This document shows, one piece after another, positions 7,170 through 14,884 of a stretch of 14,884 nt of DNA. The position numbers and the translations under genes were made by a program. Positions within the stretch are counted from its first letter, which is position 1; each line of letters opens with the position of its first letter. The stretch is taken from positions 1 through 14,884 of the forward strand of contig JANLPR010000121.1 in the NCBI GenBank assembly GCA_031367345.1. The letters run 5' to 3'. The DNA comes from JADKIH01 sp031367345. Lineage in GTDB: Bacteria > Bacteroidota > Bacteroidia > AKYH767-A > 2013-40CM-41-45. Under the pieces are notes generated by a model. That model was not told the origin of the DNA. It searched no databases and worked only from the letters and a program-made list of their open reading frames with translations.

Positions 7170-7198
7170 TTATATAATATTCTCTTAATATTATATAA
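7170..7198. repeat. 12-base inverted repeat upstream of the SBBP/SprB-repeat gene
   Basis: TTATATAATATT and its exact reverse complement are separated by CTCTT. The repeat contains no G or C in its arms and no T run follows it. It ends 22 bases before the candidate -7 element at 7221, where a regulator could bind. Chance occurrence in very AT-rich DNA is a real alternative. Confidence 0.45.
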
Positions 7199-7220
7199 CT
7201 TTATATCTTCAAAAGGCTTG

Positions 7221-7228
7221 TATTTTTG
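7221..7228 (+). promoter_or_regulatory. Candidate -7 element (TATTTTTG) for the SBBP/SprB-repeat gene
   Basis: TATTTTTG matches TAnnTTTG exactly and lies 63 bases before the ATG at 7292, implying a leader of roughly 55 bases. No clear TTG is seen at -33 spacing; the nearest similar bases are CTTT at 7197-7203. Confidence is limited by this and by the AT-rich background. Confidence 0.35.
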
Positions 7229-7291
7229 ATTTTCAAATCAATTTAATGAGACACATTAAATTGATCATAATTATATATAAAAATAAATTGC

Positions 7292-9640
7292 ATGATCTTT
7301 TCAAACGCTACTTTCAAATACAGACTAGGATTTTACATCCTATTGTTCAATGCTTTTATTTTTAATACAACTAGAATTTCTGCTCAGTCATTTCAGTGGG
7401 CTAAATCGATTGAGAGTGAAGGGTACGATGAAGGTTTTGATCTTGCTACCGACTCAGCCGGCAATACGTATGTCGGAGGTATGATGGAATTCGATACCGA
7501 TTTTGGAAATGGCGTGATACTTACTTCGGCAGGTATCCATGATATTTTCTTAGCAAAGTATGATCCAACAGGAAAATTAGTTTGGGCAAAACGTGCCGGA
7601 GGGAAAGGTGGAGATAAAATTCAATCCGTTGTTCTCGACGGTTTCGGTCATATTTATGTTGCAGGAGAATATGAAGATACAACTTACTTTGAAAATATTA
7701 TGATGACAACAGCCGGATTAGGGATTAACGATATGTTTATTGCTAAATACGATACTTCCGGTTCAGTTATGTGGGTGAGAAATCTCTCTGGTACAGGTAC
7801 AATTCAAACACGAGGCTACGGAGTAACATGCGATGAACATGGAAATGTGTATGCATGTGGTGGAACAAAAGGAGACACCTACTATCAAGGAACTTATTTA
7901 TTTACGTCAGCCGGTGATTACGATGGTACAATTGTAAAATTTGATCCCAATGGAAATTTTCGTTGGGCTAAAAGATTTGGAGGCACAGATAGCGATAAGG
8001 CGTATGGAATAGCGAGTGATAAGAATGGATCTATTTATGTTACAGGTTACTTTGTAGGCACCGCAGATTTTTCTCCGACTGTCAATCTAACCGGAAATGG
8101 ACATACAGATATTTTTCTTGCAAAATACAATACAGCCGGAACACTTCAATGGGCTACAATGGCTGGTGATACAGGTTTTGATCGTGGTTGGGATGTTATG
8201 CTAAATGTAAACGGCGATATAATTATTACCGGCGAATTTCAAACAGGATACTTCGGCACAAATCATGTTTTCTCTAGAGGCAATGAGGATATGTTTCTTG
8301 CAGCATATAACAGTAACGGTGCAAATTTGTGGGCTATAGATGGCGGTGGAGTTGAAGACGATATTGGTCGTGGGCTTGGTCACGATACTTCAGGTAATAT
8401 ACTAGTAATTGGAGATTATGCTTCGACAGCAACTTTTTCGAATCAACAAATAACATCAAACGGATTTGCAGATATGTTTGCAGCATCCTATTCATCGAAT
8501 GGATCAACTTTAAACTGGATTCGTTCTGCAGGAGGTACAAGTAATGAAAGAGGAAGAGGAATTGGTTCTGACAATGCAGGCAACACTTATGTTTGTGGAG
8601 AATTTGAAGACTCTATACATTTCGGGAACACAAATCTTATGGGCAATTTAAATCTAGATATTTATGTAAGTAAAATTGGAATGGGAAATCAGTGTTCAAC
8701 ACAATTAGTAATTAATTCACAAAACAACTGTGCCGGACAATGCAATGGAAGTGCCGAGGCATTACCAACAGGTCAAAGTCCATTCAATTATCGATGGACC
8801 ACTACACCTATGCAAATGAGTGCTACAGCAACAGGATTGTGTGCAGGAACATATTCTGTTACAATTACAGACGCAGTAGGATGTACAATCAATTCGTCGG
8901 TTACATTAATCGATCCTTTATTACTTCAAGTTACGACTTCTGAAATTGATGCATTATGTGCAGGGACTTGCACAGGTTCGGCGCATGCAACTGCAACCGG
9001 CGAAAATCCATTTACATATTTGTGGACAACTTCTCCCTCTCAAAATAGTGAAGATGCAACAGGACTATGCATGGGAAATTATTCTGTTATTGTAACAGAC
9101 AAAAATGGCTGTACCTCTACTTCGAATATTGGAATAAGTGAACCAGCTCCACTGATGCAAAACGCAACAATTACTAATGCAACATGTATTAGTTGTGCAG
9201 ATGGAAGTATCGATGCAACTGCTACCGGTGGTACACAGGGATACCAATACTTATGGTCAAATGGTGAAACAACAGAAGACATATTTGGAATTATAGCTGG
9301 CACATACGAACTATGTATTACCGACAATAATATTTGTTCTCAATGTAGTACTTATATCGTTTTGGATTCTGGGACAGGAATTGCTGATAATAATTTATTA
9401 GAACAATCTGTTTACCCCAACCCGTTCAATACATCTACAACCATCCACGTGAAATCATCGGCAGGAAAAACTACAAAACTCATACTTTTTAATTCAACAG
9501 GTCAGGAAGTTTTTGAAACAGAATTTTCAGGAGATCAATTTATTTTAAATGCCAATGAACTTGCTCACGGACTTTATTTTATTAAGTTGAATAATGTAAA
9601 TATAACGACTACTAAAATGATGTCAGTTGTTGTGGAATAG
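7292..9640 (+). CDS. Secreted SBBP-propeller / SprB-repeat protein with T9SS tail
   Basis: 782 residues. An N-terminal signal peptide (about 1-32, ending RISAQ) is followed by about seven repeats of roughly 60 residues (34-464) with the SBBP pattern 'A.D..GN.YV.G.F....F......T..G..D.F.AKYD..G...WA', consistent with a seven-bladed beta-propeller. Three Cys-containing repeats follow (about 470-545, 546-618 and 619-692) of SprB-like type, each with 'C.G.C.GSA.A...G..PF.Y.W' and 'G.Y.V.ITD..GC'; the third is more divergent. Residues about 702-782 form a T9SS type A sorting domain (SVYPNPFNTSTTIHV, then LAHGLYFIKLNN). The protein should be exported and attached to or released from the cell surface. 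Adhesion or glycan binding is a common guess for such proteins; no enzyme motif is visible. Confidence 0.9.
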   Translation: MIFSNATFKYRLGFYILLFNAFIFNTTRISAQSFQWAKSIESEGYDEGFDLATDSAGNTYVGGMMEFDTDFGNGVILTSAGIHDIFLAKYDPTGKLVWAKRAGGKGGDKIQSVVLDGFGHIYVAGEYEDTTYFENIMMTTAGLGINDMFIAKYDTSGSVMWVRNLSGTGTIQTRGYGVTCDEHGNVYACGGTKGDTYYQGTYLFTSAGDYDGTIVKFDPNGNFRWAKRFGGTDSDKAYGIASDKNGSIYVTGYFVGTADFSPTVNLTGNGHTDIFLAKYNTAGTLQWATMAGDTGFDRGWDVMLNVNGDIIITGEFQTGYFGTNHVFSRGNEDMFLAAYNSNGANLWAIDGGGVEDDIGRGLGHDTSGNILVIGDYASTATFSNQQITSNGFADMFAASYSSNGSTLNWIRSAGGTSNERGRGIGSDNAGNTYVCGEFEDSIHFGNTNLMGNLNLDIYVSKIGMGNQCSTQLVINSQNNCAGQCNGSAEALPTGQSPFNYRWTTTPMQMSATATGLCAGTYSVTITDAVGCTINSSVTLIDPLLLQVTTSEIDALCAGTCTGSAHATATGENPFTYLWTTSPSQNSEDATGLCMGNYSVIVTDKNGCTSTSNIGISEPAPLMQNATITNATCISCADGSIDATATGGTQGYQYLWSNGETTEDIFGIIAGTYELCITDNNICSQCSTYIVLDSGTGIADNNLLEQSVYPNPFNTSTTIHVKSSAGKTTKLILFNSTGQEVFETEFSGDQFILNANELAHGLYFIKLNNVNITTTKMMSVVVE

Positions 9641-9882
9641 AAAATTAAAAATGATAAGTGAAAATTAAATCTACAGAATTTTTTTTTAGGATTAATAATT
9701 GAAAAATCGAAGTATAATTTGAATCTAACATTGATTTCAATATAGAAATTCACAATTAATTATATATCAATATTTCAAAAAATCACTCTTAAATATTTAT
9801 TTTTCAACACATTATACGGTCGATCAAATTTAGCTTGAACTCTAAAAAAGTCTATCTTTGCCTCAAATAAGCATTCTTTAAA
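9641..9882 (+). other. Intergenic region upstream of the fused mutase gene
   Basis: 242 AT-rich bases. A nine-base T run at about 9679-9687 follows the repeat-protein gene but has no clear GC stem before it, so termination there is uncertain. The right end holds the candidate promoter of the mutase gene. No small gene is apparent. Confidence 0.4.
9835..9860 (+). promoter_or_regulatory. Candidate promoter for the fused acyl-CoA mutase gene
   Basis: TATCTTTG at 9853-9860 is an exact TAnnTTTG match, 22 bases before the ATG at 9883. A TTG at 9835-9837 lies 15 bases upstream of it, slightly closer than the usual 17-23. The short leader would carry no Shine-Dalgarno sequence. Confidence 0.5.
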
Positions 9883-12800
9883 ATGAGCAAAGTAGAAATT
9901 TACCATCCCAAAAATAAAATCCGTATTGTAACCGCTGCATCATTGTTTGATGGGCACGATGCTGCCATAAACATTATGCGAAGAATTATTCAATCGACCG
10001 GGGCGGAAGTTATCCATTTAGGTCATGATCGCAGTGTGCTTGATGTAGTAGATTGCGCAATTCAAGAAGATGTTCAAGCAATTGCAATGACTTCTTATCA
10101 GGGAGGTCACATCGAATATTTCAAATACATGCACGACCTTTTGAAAGAAAAAGGATGTGGACATATAAAAATTTTTGGTGGAGGTGGTGGTGTAATTTTA
10201 CCCGATGAAATAAAAGAATTGCAGTCGTATGGTATCACACGCATTTATTCACCCGACGATGGGCGATCAATGGGCTTGCAAGGCATGATCAACGATATGT
10301 TAAAACAATGCGATTTTGCTACTGGAATAAATATGAATGGAGAAGTAGATCTGCTCACTAAAAAAAATCCGAAAGCTATTGCTAAATTAATCTCATGTGC
10401 AGAAAATAATGAAGTAGAATTTGCCACATTAAGAAATAAAATAAATTCACTTCAAGAAAAATCGAAATCAACAAAAGTTCCGGTACTTGGAATAACAGGT
10501 ACAGGAGGCTCAGGAAAATCGTCATTAGTGGATGAATTGGTTAGAAGATTTCTAATTGATTTTAAAGATAAAAATATTGCCATCGTATCTGTTGATCCAT
10601 CGAAGAGAAAAACAGGTGGTGCGTTATTAGGTGACAGGATTCGAATGAACTCCATTTCAAATCCTCGCGTTTACATGCGTTCGTTAGCTACGCGTCAATC
10701 TAATTTAGCACTTTCTAAATATGTAAAAGATGCAGTTGATATTTTAAAGGCTGCTGCTTTCGATTTAATTATTTTGGAAACTTCAGGTATTGGACAAAGC
10801 GATACAGAAATTATTGAGCATTCAGACTTATCATTATATGTAATGACGCCGGAATTTGGCGCACCGACTCAATTAGAAAAAATCGACATGCTCGATTTTG
10901 CAGATGTAATTGCATTGAACAAATTCGATAAACGAGGGGCACTCGATGCTTTGAGAGATGTAAAAAAACAATTCAAACGCAATCACCAGCTTTGGGAGAC
11001 AGACGATGAACAACTTCCTGTTTTCGGAACAATTGCTTCACAATTCAATGATCCGGGAATGAATAGACTTTATCGTGCGATCATTGATAAGATGAATGAG
11101 AAAGTTGGAACAAAATTAGATTCTCATTTTGAAATAACGGCAGAAGTATCGGAGAAAATTTACATCATCCCTCCTGCCCGAATTCGTTATTTGAGTGAGA
11201 TAAGTGAAACAGTTAGAAAATATGCGAAGTGGACAATTGACCAAGGAAGTATTGCACAAAACCTTTACAGTCTCCGTAATTCTATTCAGCTTTTAGAAAA
11301 ATCGAAAGTAGATGATAAAGATCGATTGATAAAACAACTGGAGGAAGTTTACCTACATACAGAACTTGAACTCGATGGAAAGAACAGAAAAATTATTGAA
11401 GACTGGCCAACGAGGGTAAAACAATACAAAGGCGAATACTATATATATAAGGTTCGCGATAAAGATGTAAAAGTTAAAACGTATAGTGAATCACTTTCGC
11501 ATACACATATTCCAAAAGTATCGACACCAAAATTTGAAGCGTGGGGAGAAATATTAAAATGGAATTTGCAGGAAAATTTTCCCGGAGAGTTTCCATTTAC
11601 AGCCGGAGTTTATCCTTTTAAAAGAACAGAAGAAGATCCAACTAGAATGTTTGCAGGCGAAGGCGGCCCGGAAAGAACTAACCGACGCTTCCACTATGTA
11701 AGTAAAGGAATGACGGCAAAACGTTTGTCAACGGCTTTTGATTCTGTTACACTCTACGGACAAGATCCGGATCATCGCCCTGATATTTACGGCAAGATAG
11801 GCAACAGCGGTGTTTCTATTTGTTGTTTAGACGATGCAAAAAAACTATATAGCGGCTTCGATCTTGGAGATCCAAAAACATCTGTGTCGATGACAATCAA
11901 TGGTCCGGCGTCGATTATGACCGGGTATTTTATGAATGCGGCCATCGATCAGCAATGTGAAAAATACATTCACGCAAATGGATTGCTTGAAGAGATTACG
12001 AAAAAAATTGCAGATCTTTTCAAAGCAAAAAGAAAAAAGCAACCAGTATATCAGGGACCACTTCCGGAAGGGAATAACGGATTAGGATTATACTTGCTCG
12101 GAGTTACCGGCGATCAAGTTTTGCCTGCCGATGTATATGCAAAAATTAAAGAACATACCTTTCATGTAGTACGCGGAACTGTTCAAGCAGACATTTTAAA
12201 AGAAGACCAAGCGCAAAACACATGTATCTTCTCCACTGAATTTTCATTGCGTTTGATGGGAGATGTACAGCAATTTTTCATAGACAAAAAAGTAAGAAAT
12301 TTTTATTCCGTATCCATTTCCGGATACCATATTGCAGAAGCCGGAGCCAATCCGATTACACAATTAGCATTGACATTATCAAATGGTTTCACTTACGTGG
12401 AATACTATTTGTCGAGAGGAATGGACATCAATAAATTTGCGCCCAACTTAAGTTTCTTTTTCAGCAACGGAATAGATCCGGAATATGCGGTAATTGGAAG
12501 AGTGGCGAGAAAAATATGGGCGAAGGCAATGAAGTTAAAATACAACGCCGATGAACGCTCTCAGATGTTGAAATACCATATTCAAACATCCGGAAGATCA
12601 CTTCACGCACAAGAGATCGATTTCAATGATATACGAACAACTTTGCAAGCACTGTATGCAATATATGATAATTGCAATTCACTTCATACGAATGCTTATG
12701 ATGAGGCAATTACTACACCTACAGAAGGAAGTGTAAGACGAGCAATGGCGATTCAGTTGATCATAAATAAAGAATTAGGGTTAGCTAAAAATGAAAACCC

Positions 12801-13272
12801 TATGCAAGGATCTTTCATTACCGAAGAGCTAACTGATCTAGTAGAAGAAGCAGTGATGATTGAATTTGATAGGATCAATGAACGTGGCGGCGTATTAGGA
12901 GCAATGGAAACCATGTATCAACGTGGTATGATTCAAGAAGAAAGCTTGTATTACGAAACTTTAAAACACAATGGAGAATATCCAATCATAGGTGTAAATA
13001 CATTTTTAAGTTCCAAAGGTTCCCCTACAATTATACCATCGGAAGTGATCCGAGCAACTACAGAGGAGAAAGAATATCAAATTGACATGTTAAAAGATCT
13101 GCAAGAATTTTATGCAGATAAAAACGAAGCATTGTTAAAGAAACTTCAATTGTCAGCTGTTCAAAATAAAAACCTATTCGTCGATTTAATGGAAGTAACT
13201 AAATATTGTTCACTTGGACAAATCACAGCAGCACTTTTTGAAGTAGGCGGACAGTATAGGAGGAATATGTAA
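9883..13272 (+). CDS. icmF: Fused isobutyryl-CoA mutase (IcmF), adenosylcobalamin-dependent
   Basis: 1129 residues carry, in order, a B12-binding domain, a MeaB/ArgK-type G-protein chaperone and the catalytic barrel. The B12 domain (about 12-145) has FDGHDAA at 22-28, with H25 as the lower cobalt ligand, TSYQGGH at 70-76 and a Gly run at 99-103. The GTPase (about 200-410) has a P-loop GTGGSGKSS at 206-214, DPSKRKTGGALLGDR at 238-252, ETSGIGQS at 299-306 and NKFD at 346-349. The mutase part (about 550-1129) has YPFKRTEEDPTRMFAGEGG at 577-595 and SGYHIAEAGA at 813-822 with H816. F579 and Q778 (QAQNTCIFS) sit where methylmalonyl-CoA mutases have Tyr and Arg, which predicts isobutyryl-CoA/n-butyryl-CoA interconversion rather than methylmalonyl-CoA. 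The built-in G-protein loads and protects the cofactor. A role in branched-chain acyl-CoA or butyrate metabolism is inferred. The gene appears to be transcribed alone. Confidence 0.95.
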   Translation: MSKVEIYHPKNKIRIVTAASLFDGHDAAINIMRRIIQSTGAEVIHLGHDRSVLDVVDCAIQEDVQAIAMTSYQGGHIEYFKYMHDLLKEKGCGHIKIFGGGGGVILPDEIKELQSYGITRIYSPDDGRSMGLQGMINDMLKQCDFATGINMNGEVDLLTKKNPKAIAKLISCAENNEVEFATLRNKINSLQEKSKSTKVPVLGITGTGGSGKSSLVDELVRRFLIDFKDKNIAIVSVDPSKRKTGGALLGDRIRMNSISNPRVYMRSLATRQSNLALSKYVKDAVDILKAAAFDLIILETSGIGQSDTEIIEHSDLSLYVMTPEFGAPTQLEKIDMLDFADVIALNKFDKRGALDALRDVKKQFKRNHQLWETDDEQLPVFGTIASQFNDPGMNRLYRAIIDKMNEKVGTKLDSHFEITAEVSEKIYIIPPARIRYLSEISETVRKYAKWTIDQGSIAQNLYSLRNSIQLLEKSKVDDKDRLIKQLEEVYLHTELELDGKNRKIIEDWPTRVKQYKGEYYIYKVRDKDVKVKTYSESLSHTHIPKVSTPKFEAWGEILKWNLQENFPGEFPFTAGVYPFKRTEEDPTRMFAGEGGPERTNRRFHYVSKGMTAKRLSTAFDSVTLYGQDPDHRPDIYGKIGNSGVSICCLDDAKKLYSGFDLGDPKTSVSMTINGPASIMTGYFMNAAIDQQCEKYIHANGLLEEITKKIADLFKAKRKKQPVYQGPLPEGNNGLGLYLLGVTGDQVLPADVYAKIKEHTFHVVRGTVQADILKEDQAQNTCIFSTEFSLRLMGDVQQFFIDKKVRNFYSVSISGYHIAEAGANPITQLALTLSNGFTYVEYYLSRGMDINKFAPNLSFFFSNGIDPEYAVIGRVARKIWAKAMKLKYNADERSQMLKYHIQTSGRSLHAQEIDFNDIRTTLQALYAIYDNCNSLHTNAYDEAITTPTEGSVRRAMAIQLIINKELGLAKNENPMQGSFITEELTDLVEEAVMIEFDRINERGGVLGAMETMYQRGMIQEESLYYETLKHNGEYPIIGVNTFLSSKGSPTIIPSEVIRATTEEKEYQIDMLKDLQEFYADKNEALLKKLQLSAVQNKNLFVDLMEVTKYCSLGQITAALFEVGGQYRRNM

Positions 13273-13293
13273 GCAAAGAAGGGTAATGGGGAA

Positions 13294-13326
13294 AAGAATT
13301 AAGAATTAAGAATTAAGAATTAAGAA
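13294..13326. repeat. Tandem AAGAATT repeat
   Basis: Four exact copies of the 7-mer AAGAATT (13294-13321) plus a partial fifth (AAGAA) lie in the 76-base gap between the converging mutase and aminopeptidase genes. No hairpin accompanies them. This is a simple sequence repeat likely to vary in copy number; no function can be assigned. Confidence 0.9.
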
Positions 13327-13348
13327 AAAAAACTACTTTATTTTTACT

Positions 13349-14380
13349 CTATTGCTTTCTCATCGCCTTCAAATACACCTCGATATTCCCATTGTATTTA
13401 TCATTCAAATTCTTTTTCATTTCGTCTTTTTGAGAATCGTAGCGAACGAAATTCATAAAGTATGCATTGTTTGGCTTACGTTCAGAAAATAATTTACTAT
13501 ACCGTTTTGGTTTTTGAAATTGAATAGAATCTAGTCCGACAATAATTTCATTGATCACTGTTCGCTTAAGAATTTCTTTTTCACTCAAAGAGAATGCTGA
13601 TATTTTATTATAAAGTGAATCCAATCGATCATGCGAAAGCAACATATAACGAGTAAACAAATCATAATCTGATTTTCTTGTTTTGTAATCGCTGAGTTGC
13701 TTAGAATCTTTTCCAAAATGTGAAGTAAGAAATCGAAGTGCTCCCTCCTCACCTATCATACTAGCCAAATTTTCGTTGAGATCGACATTGCTCTTCAAAT
13801 AAACGGTCGCATGAGTCATTTCATGAATGATCAATTCAGCCAGTTGTCCCTCTGTTCTACGTAGCATATTCGAAAGAATTGGGTCTTTAAACCATCCAAG
13901 TGTACTCCATGCACTCACTTCTCCATAATCAGTGTCGTATCCTTGCGATTGCAAAATAGAATCTTCAACAAATCCCTGCCGGTAATTAAAAAATCCCTTA
14001 TAAGAAACGCTTCCCAAAATTGGGAACTTCCATTGGTAAGGCTTGAAGTCGTATTTATCACATGCAGTAATTGTCCAGAGAATTGCTTTCCCCTTTTCAT
14101 CAAACAATGTTTTATAATTCTTTGAACGGTTAAGGCCAAGTGAATCTTGTGCATAATTAGCAATTATATCGATAAACCGAATTTTCTCTTTTAAAGAATC
14201 CGGGAAATTCGGATCGTTCATTATTTCATCGAGAGGCTTCGCATTCCATACGATTTTCACTTGTCCTTTTAATTGCGACCAACCATATTCAACTAGAGAC
14301 ATATTTAATAACCCCCATATCATTACGACAGAAGTAACAATTAATAAAATAAGGCGAATAAATTTATAGATCTGCTTCAT
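13349..14380 (-). CDS. Predicted zinc aminopeptidase (COG4324 / PF10023), membrane-anchored
   Basis: 343 residues with an N-terminal hydrophobic segment (about 8-28: RLILLIVTSVVMIWGLLN) that acts as a signal anchor, so the catalytic part faces the periplasm. The zinc site is LIIHEMTHATVY, with H186, E187 and H190, and the likely third ligand E203 lies in LNENLASMIGEEGA. The stretch YGEVSAWSTLGWFKDPILSNM just before it (152-172) is characteristic of the family. Length matches the usual 330-370 residues. Peptide substrates are unknown, and the family name is a prediction from the HExxH site. The downstream end converges on the mutase gene. The upstream end diverges from the DUF218 gene with 61 bases between start codons, so the two may share a control region. 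Confidence 0.85.
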   Translation of the reverse strand: MKQIYKFIRLILLIVTSVVMIWGLLNMSLVEYGWSQLKGQVKIVWNAKPLDEIMNDPNFPDSLKEKIRFIDIIANYAQDSLGLNRSKNYKTLFDEKGKAILWTITACDKYDFKPYQWKFPILGSVSYKGFFNYRQGFVEDSILQSQGYDTDYGEVSAWSTLGWFKDPILSNMLRRTEGQLAELIIHEMTHATVYLKSNVDLNENLASMIGEEGALRFLTSHFGKDSKQLSDYKTRKSDYDLFTRYMLLSHDRLDSLYNKISAFSLSEKEILKRTVINEIIVGLDSIQFQKPKRYSKLFSERKPNNAYFMNFVRYDSQKDEMKKNLNDKYNGNIEVYLKAMRKQ

Positions 14381-14441
14381 GACACGGTAAAATTAACTTT
14401 CTTTGTAATGAACTATAAAATCGAGGACTAGAGTTACCAAC

Positions 14442-14884
14442 ATGTTTTTTACACTTTCCAAAATAATGGCGTTTATGCTTTTCCCTTTTACATGGGTAAT
14501 TCTATTCTTCATATTGAGTTTTATCAACAAGGATCCAATTCAGAAAAAAAAATATTCGTTAGCAACACTTTTTATCCTACTATTTTTCAGCAACACATTT
14601 ATTTTTGATGCTTTTATGAGAGCATGGGAATATCCGGCAACCAGATCAACAGAACTTACCGGTCAAAAAATTGCCGTAATGCTAACAGGCATGACTAGCT
14701 ATTCTCCCGCTAAAAATAGAATAGAATTCAACGACCGATCAGACCGGCTGATGCAAACAATTGATTTGTTTCACCAAGGGAAAATTTCTAAAATAATTCT
14801 TTGTGGTGGAAACGGAACATTATTAGCCAATGATGCAAGAGAATTTACAGAACTCCACTCTTACCTTATTCGAAATTGTATTCC
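14442..14884 (+). CDS. DUF218 (YdcF/ElyC-like) membrane protein, N-terminal part
   Basis: An ATG at 14442 opens 147 codons without a stop, running off the right edge. Two hydrophobic segments (about 8-28 and 39-57) place the N-terminus in the inner membrane. The following domain has the DUF218 signature: IAVMLTGMTSYSPAKNRIEF (77-96), the conserved Asp/Arg helix NDRSDRLMQTIDLFHQGK (97-114) and KIILCGGNGT (117-126), matching the family's 'IVVLG...R..A..L...G....I..SGG' pattern. Family members such as ElyC and SanA affect envelope or peptidoglycan lipid-carrier physiology in enterobacteria; the reaction is not established. It is divergent from the aminopeptidase gene. Confidence 0.85.
   Translation, partial: MFFTLSKIMAFMLFPFTWVILFFILSFINKDPIQKKKYSLATLFILLFFSNTFIFDAFMRAWEYPATRSTELTGQKIAVMLTGMTSYSPAKNRIEFNDRSDRLMQTIDLFHQGKISKIILCGGNGTLLANDAREFTELHSYLIRNCI

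Larger units (their letters stand above)
6749..7291 (+). other. AT-rich intergenic region with hairpins and a promoter
   Basis: 543 bases without a convincing gene. They hold a strong plus-strand intrinsic terminator (6869-6910), a 12-base inverted repeat (7170-7198) and a TAnnTTTG element (7221-7228) ahead of the gene at 7292. A frame at 6969-7079 encodes a protein-like 36-residue stretch (LGSIVLKFHGKKAILMVLNE) but lacks a start codon at its left end; the first internal ATG leaves only 12 codons. It may be a fragment. Confidence 0.5.

Noticed and set aside
7120..7170. Possible tRNA-like or structured RNA around GAGCTTCACGAAG
   Set aside because: Only a four-base stem can be formed and no cloverleaf or T-loop consensus is present.
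8201..9327. Several frames of 60-82 codons on both strands inside the repeat protein
   Set aside because: They are shadows produced by the repetitive coding sequence of the SBBP/SprB-repeat gene.
7292..9640. Internal repeats considered as a DNA-level repeat array or CRISPR
   Set aside because: The periodicity of about 180-200 bases is at protein level, with diverged DNA. It corresponds to propeller blades and SprB-like units.
13915..14163. Frames on both strands within the aminopeptidase gene
   Set aside because: They overlap a well-supported gene with zinc ligands in frame; no independent support.

Overview
The window looks like chromosomal DNA from an AT-rich member of the Bacteroidota (Bacteroidetes). 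Three things point there. Secreted proteins end in type IX secretion (T9SS) type A sorting domains with the 'YPNP/APNP...G.YLI.L..G' pattern. One protein combines SBBP propeller repeats with SprB-like repeats. Several start codons are preceded by TAnnTTTG-type -7 elements rather than by clear Shine-Dalgarno sequences. I see no rRNA, tRNA, CRISPR array, insertion sequence or phage gene.

Layout, left to right. (1) 1-1160, minus: the N-terminal 386 codons of an exported PQQ-type glucose/sorbosone dehydrogenase that runs off the left edge. (2) 1266-1481, minus: a 55-residue single-pass membrane protein gene with its own intrinsic terminator. (3) 1703-2578, plus: a CtlX-type citrulline/arginine amidinohydrolase, convergent with (4) 2585-3535, minus: an exported protein I do not recognise. 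(5) 3609-5168, plus: a secreted fusion of a cytochrome c-like domain, a copper type II monooxygenase fold and a T9SS tail. (6) 5169-7291: a gene-poor, very AT-rich stretch holding a possible 49-residue gene remnant, a CsbD-like stress protein, a membrane-anchored coiled-coil protein, a 62-residue unknown, two strong hairpins and further inverted repeats. (7) 7292-9640, plus: a 782-residue secreted SBBP/SprB-repeat protein with a T9SS tail. (8) 9883-13272, plus: a fused adenosylcobalamin-dependent acyl-CoA mutase (IcmF) whose active-site residues predict isobutyryl-CoA specificity. (9) 13349-14380, minus: a membrane-anchored COG4324-type zinc aminopeptidase. (10) 14442-14884, plus: the start of a DUF218 (YdcF/ElyC-like) membrane protein that runs off the right edge.

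The genes do not form one pathway. Most are single transcription units in alternating orientation. Shared themes are export through Sec and T9SS (the monooxygenase and the repeat protein, and probably the dehydrogenase, whose C-terminus is outside the window), amino-acid or acyl-CoA catabolism (CtlX, IcmF) and a possible small stress or envelope group around 5752-6748. I found no convincing new multi-gene system. The most interesting items are the heme-copper fusion enzyme, the small-gene region at 5169-7291 with its unexplained hairpins, and the substrate-specificity signature of IcmF.
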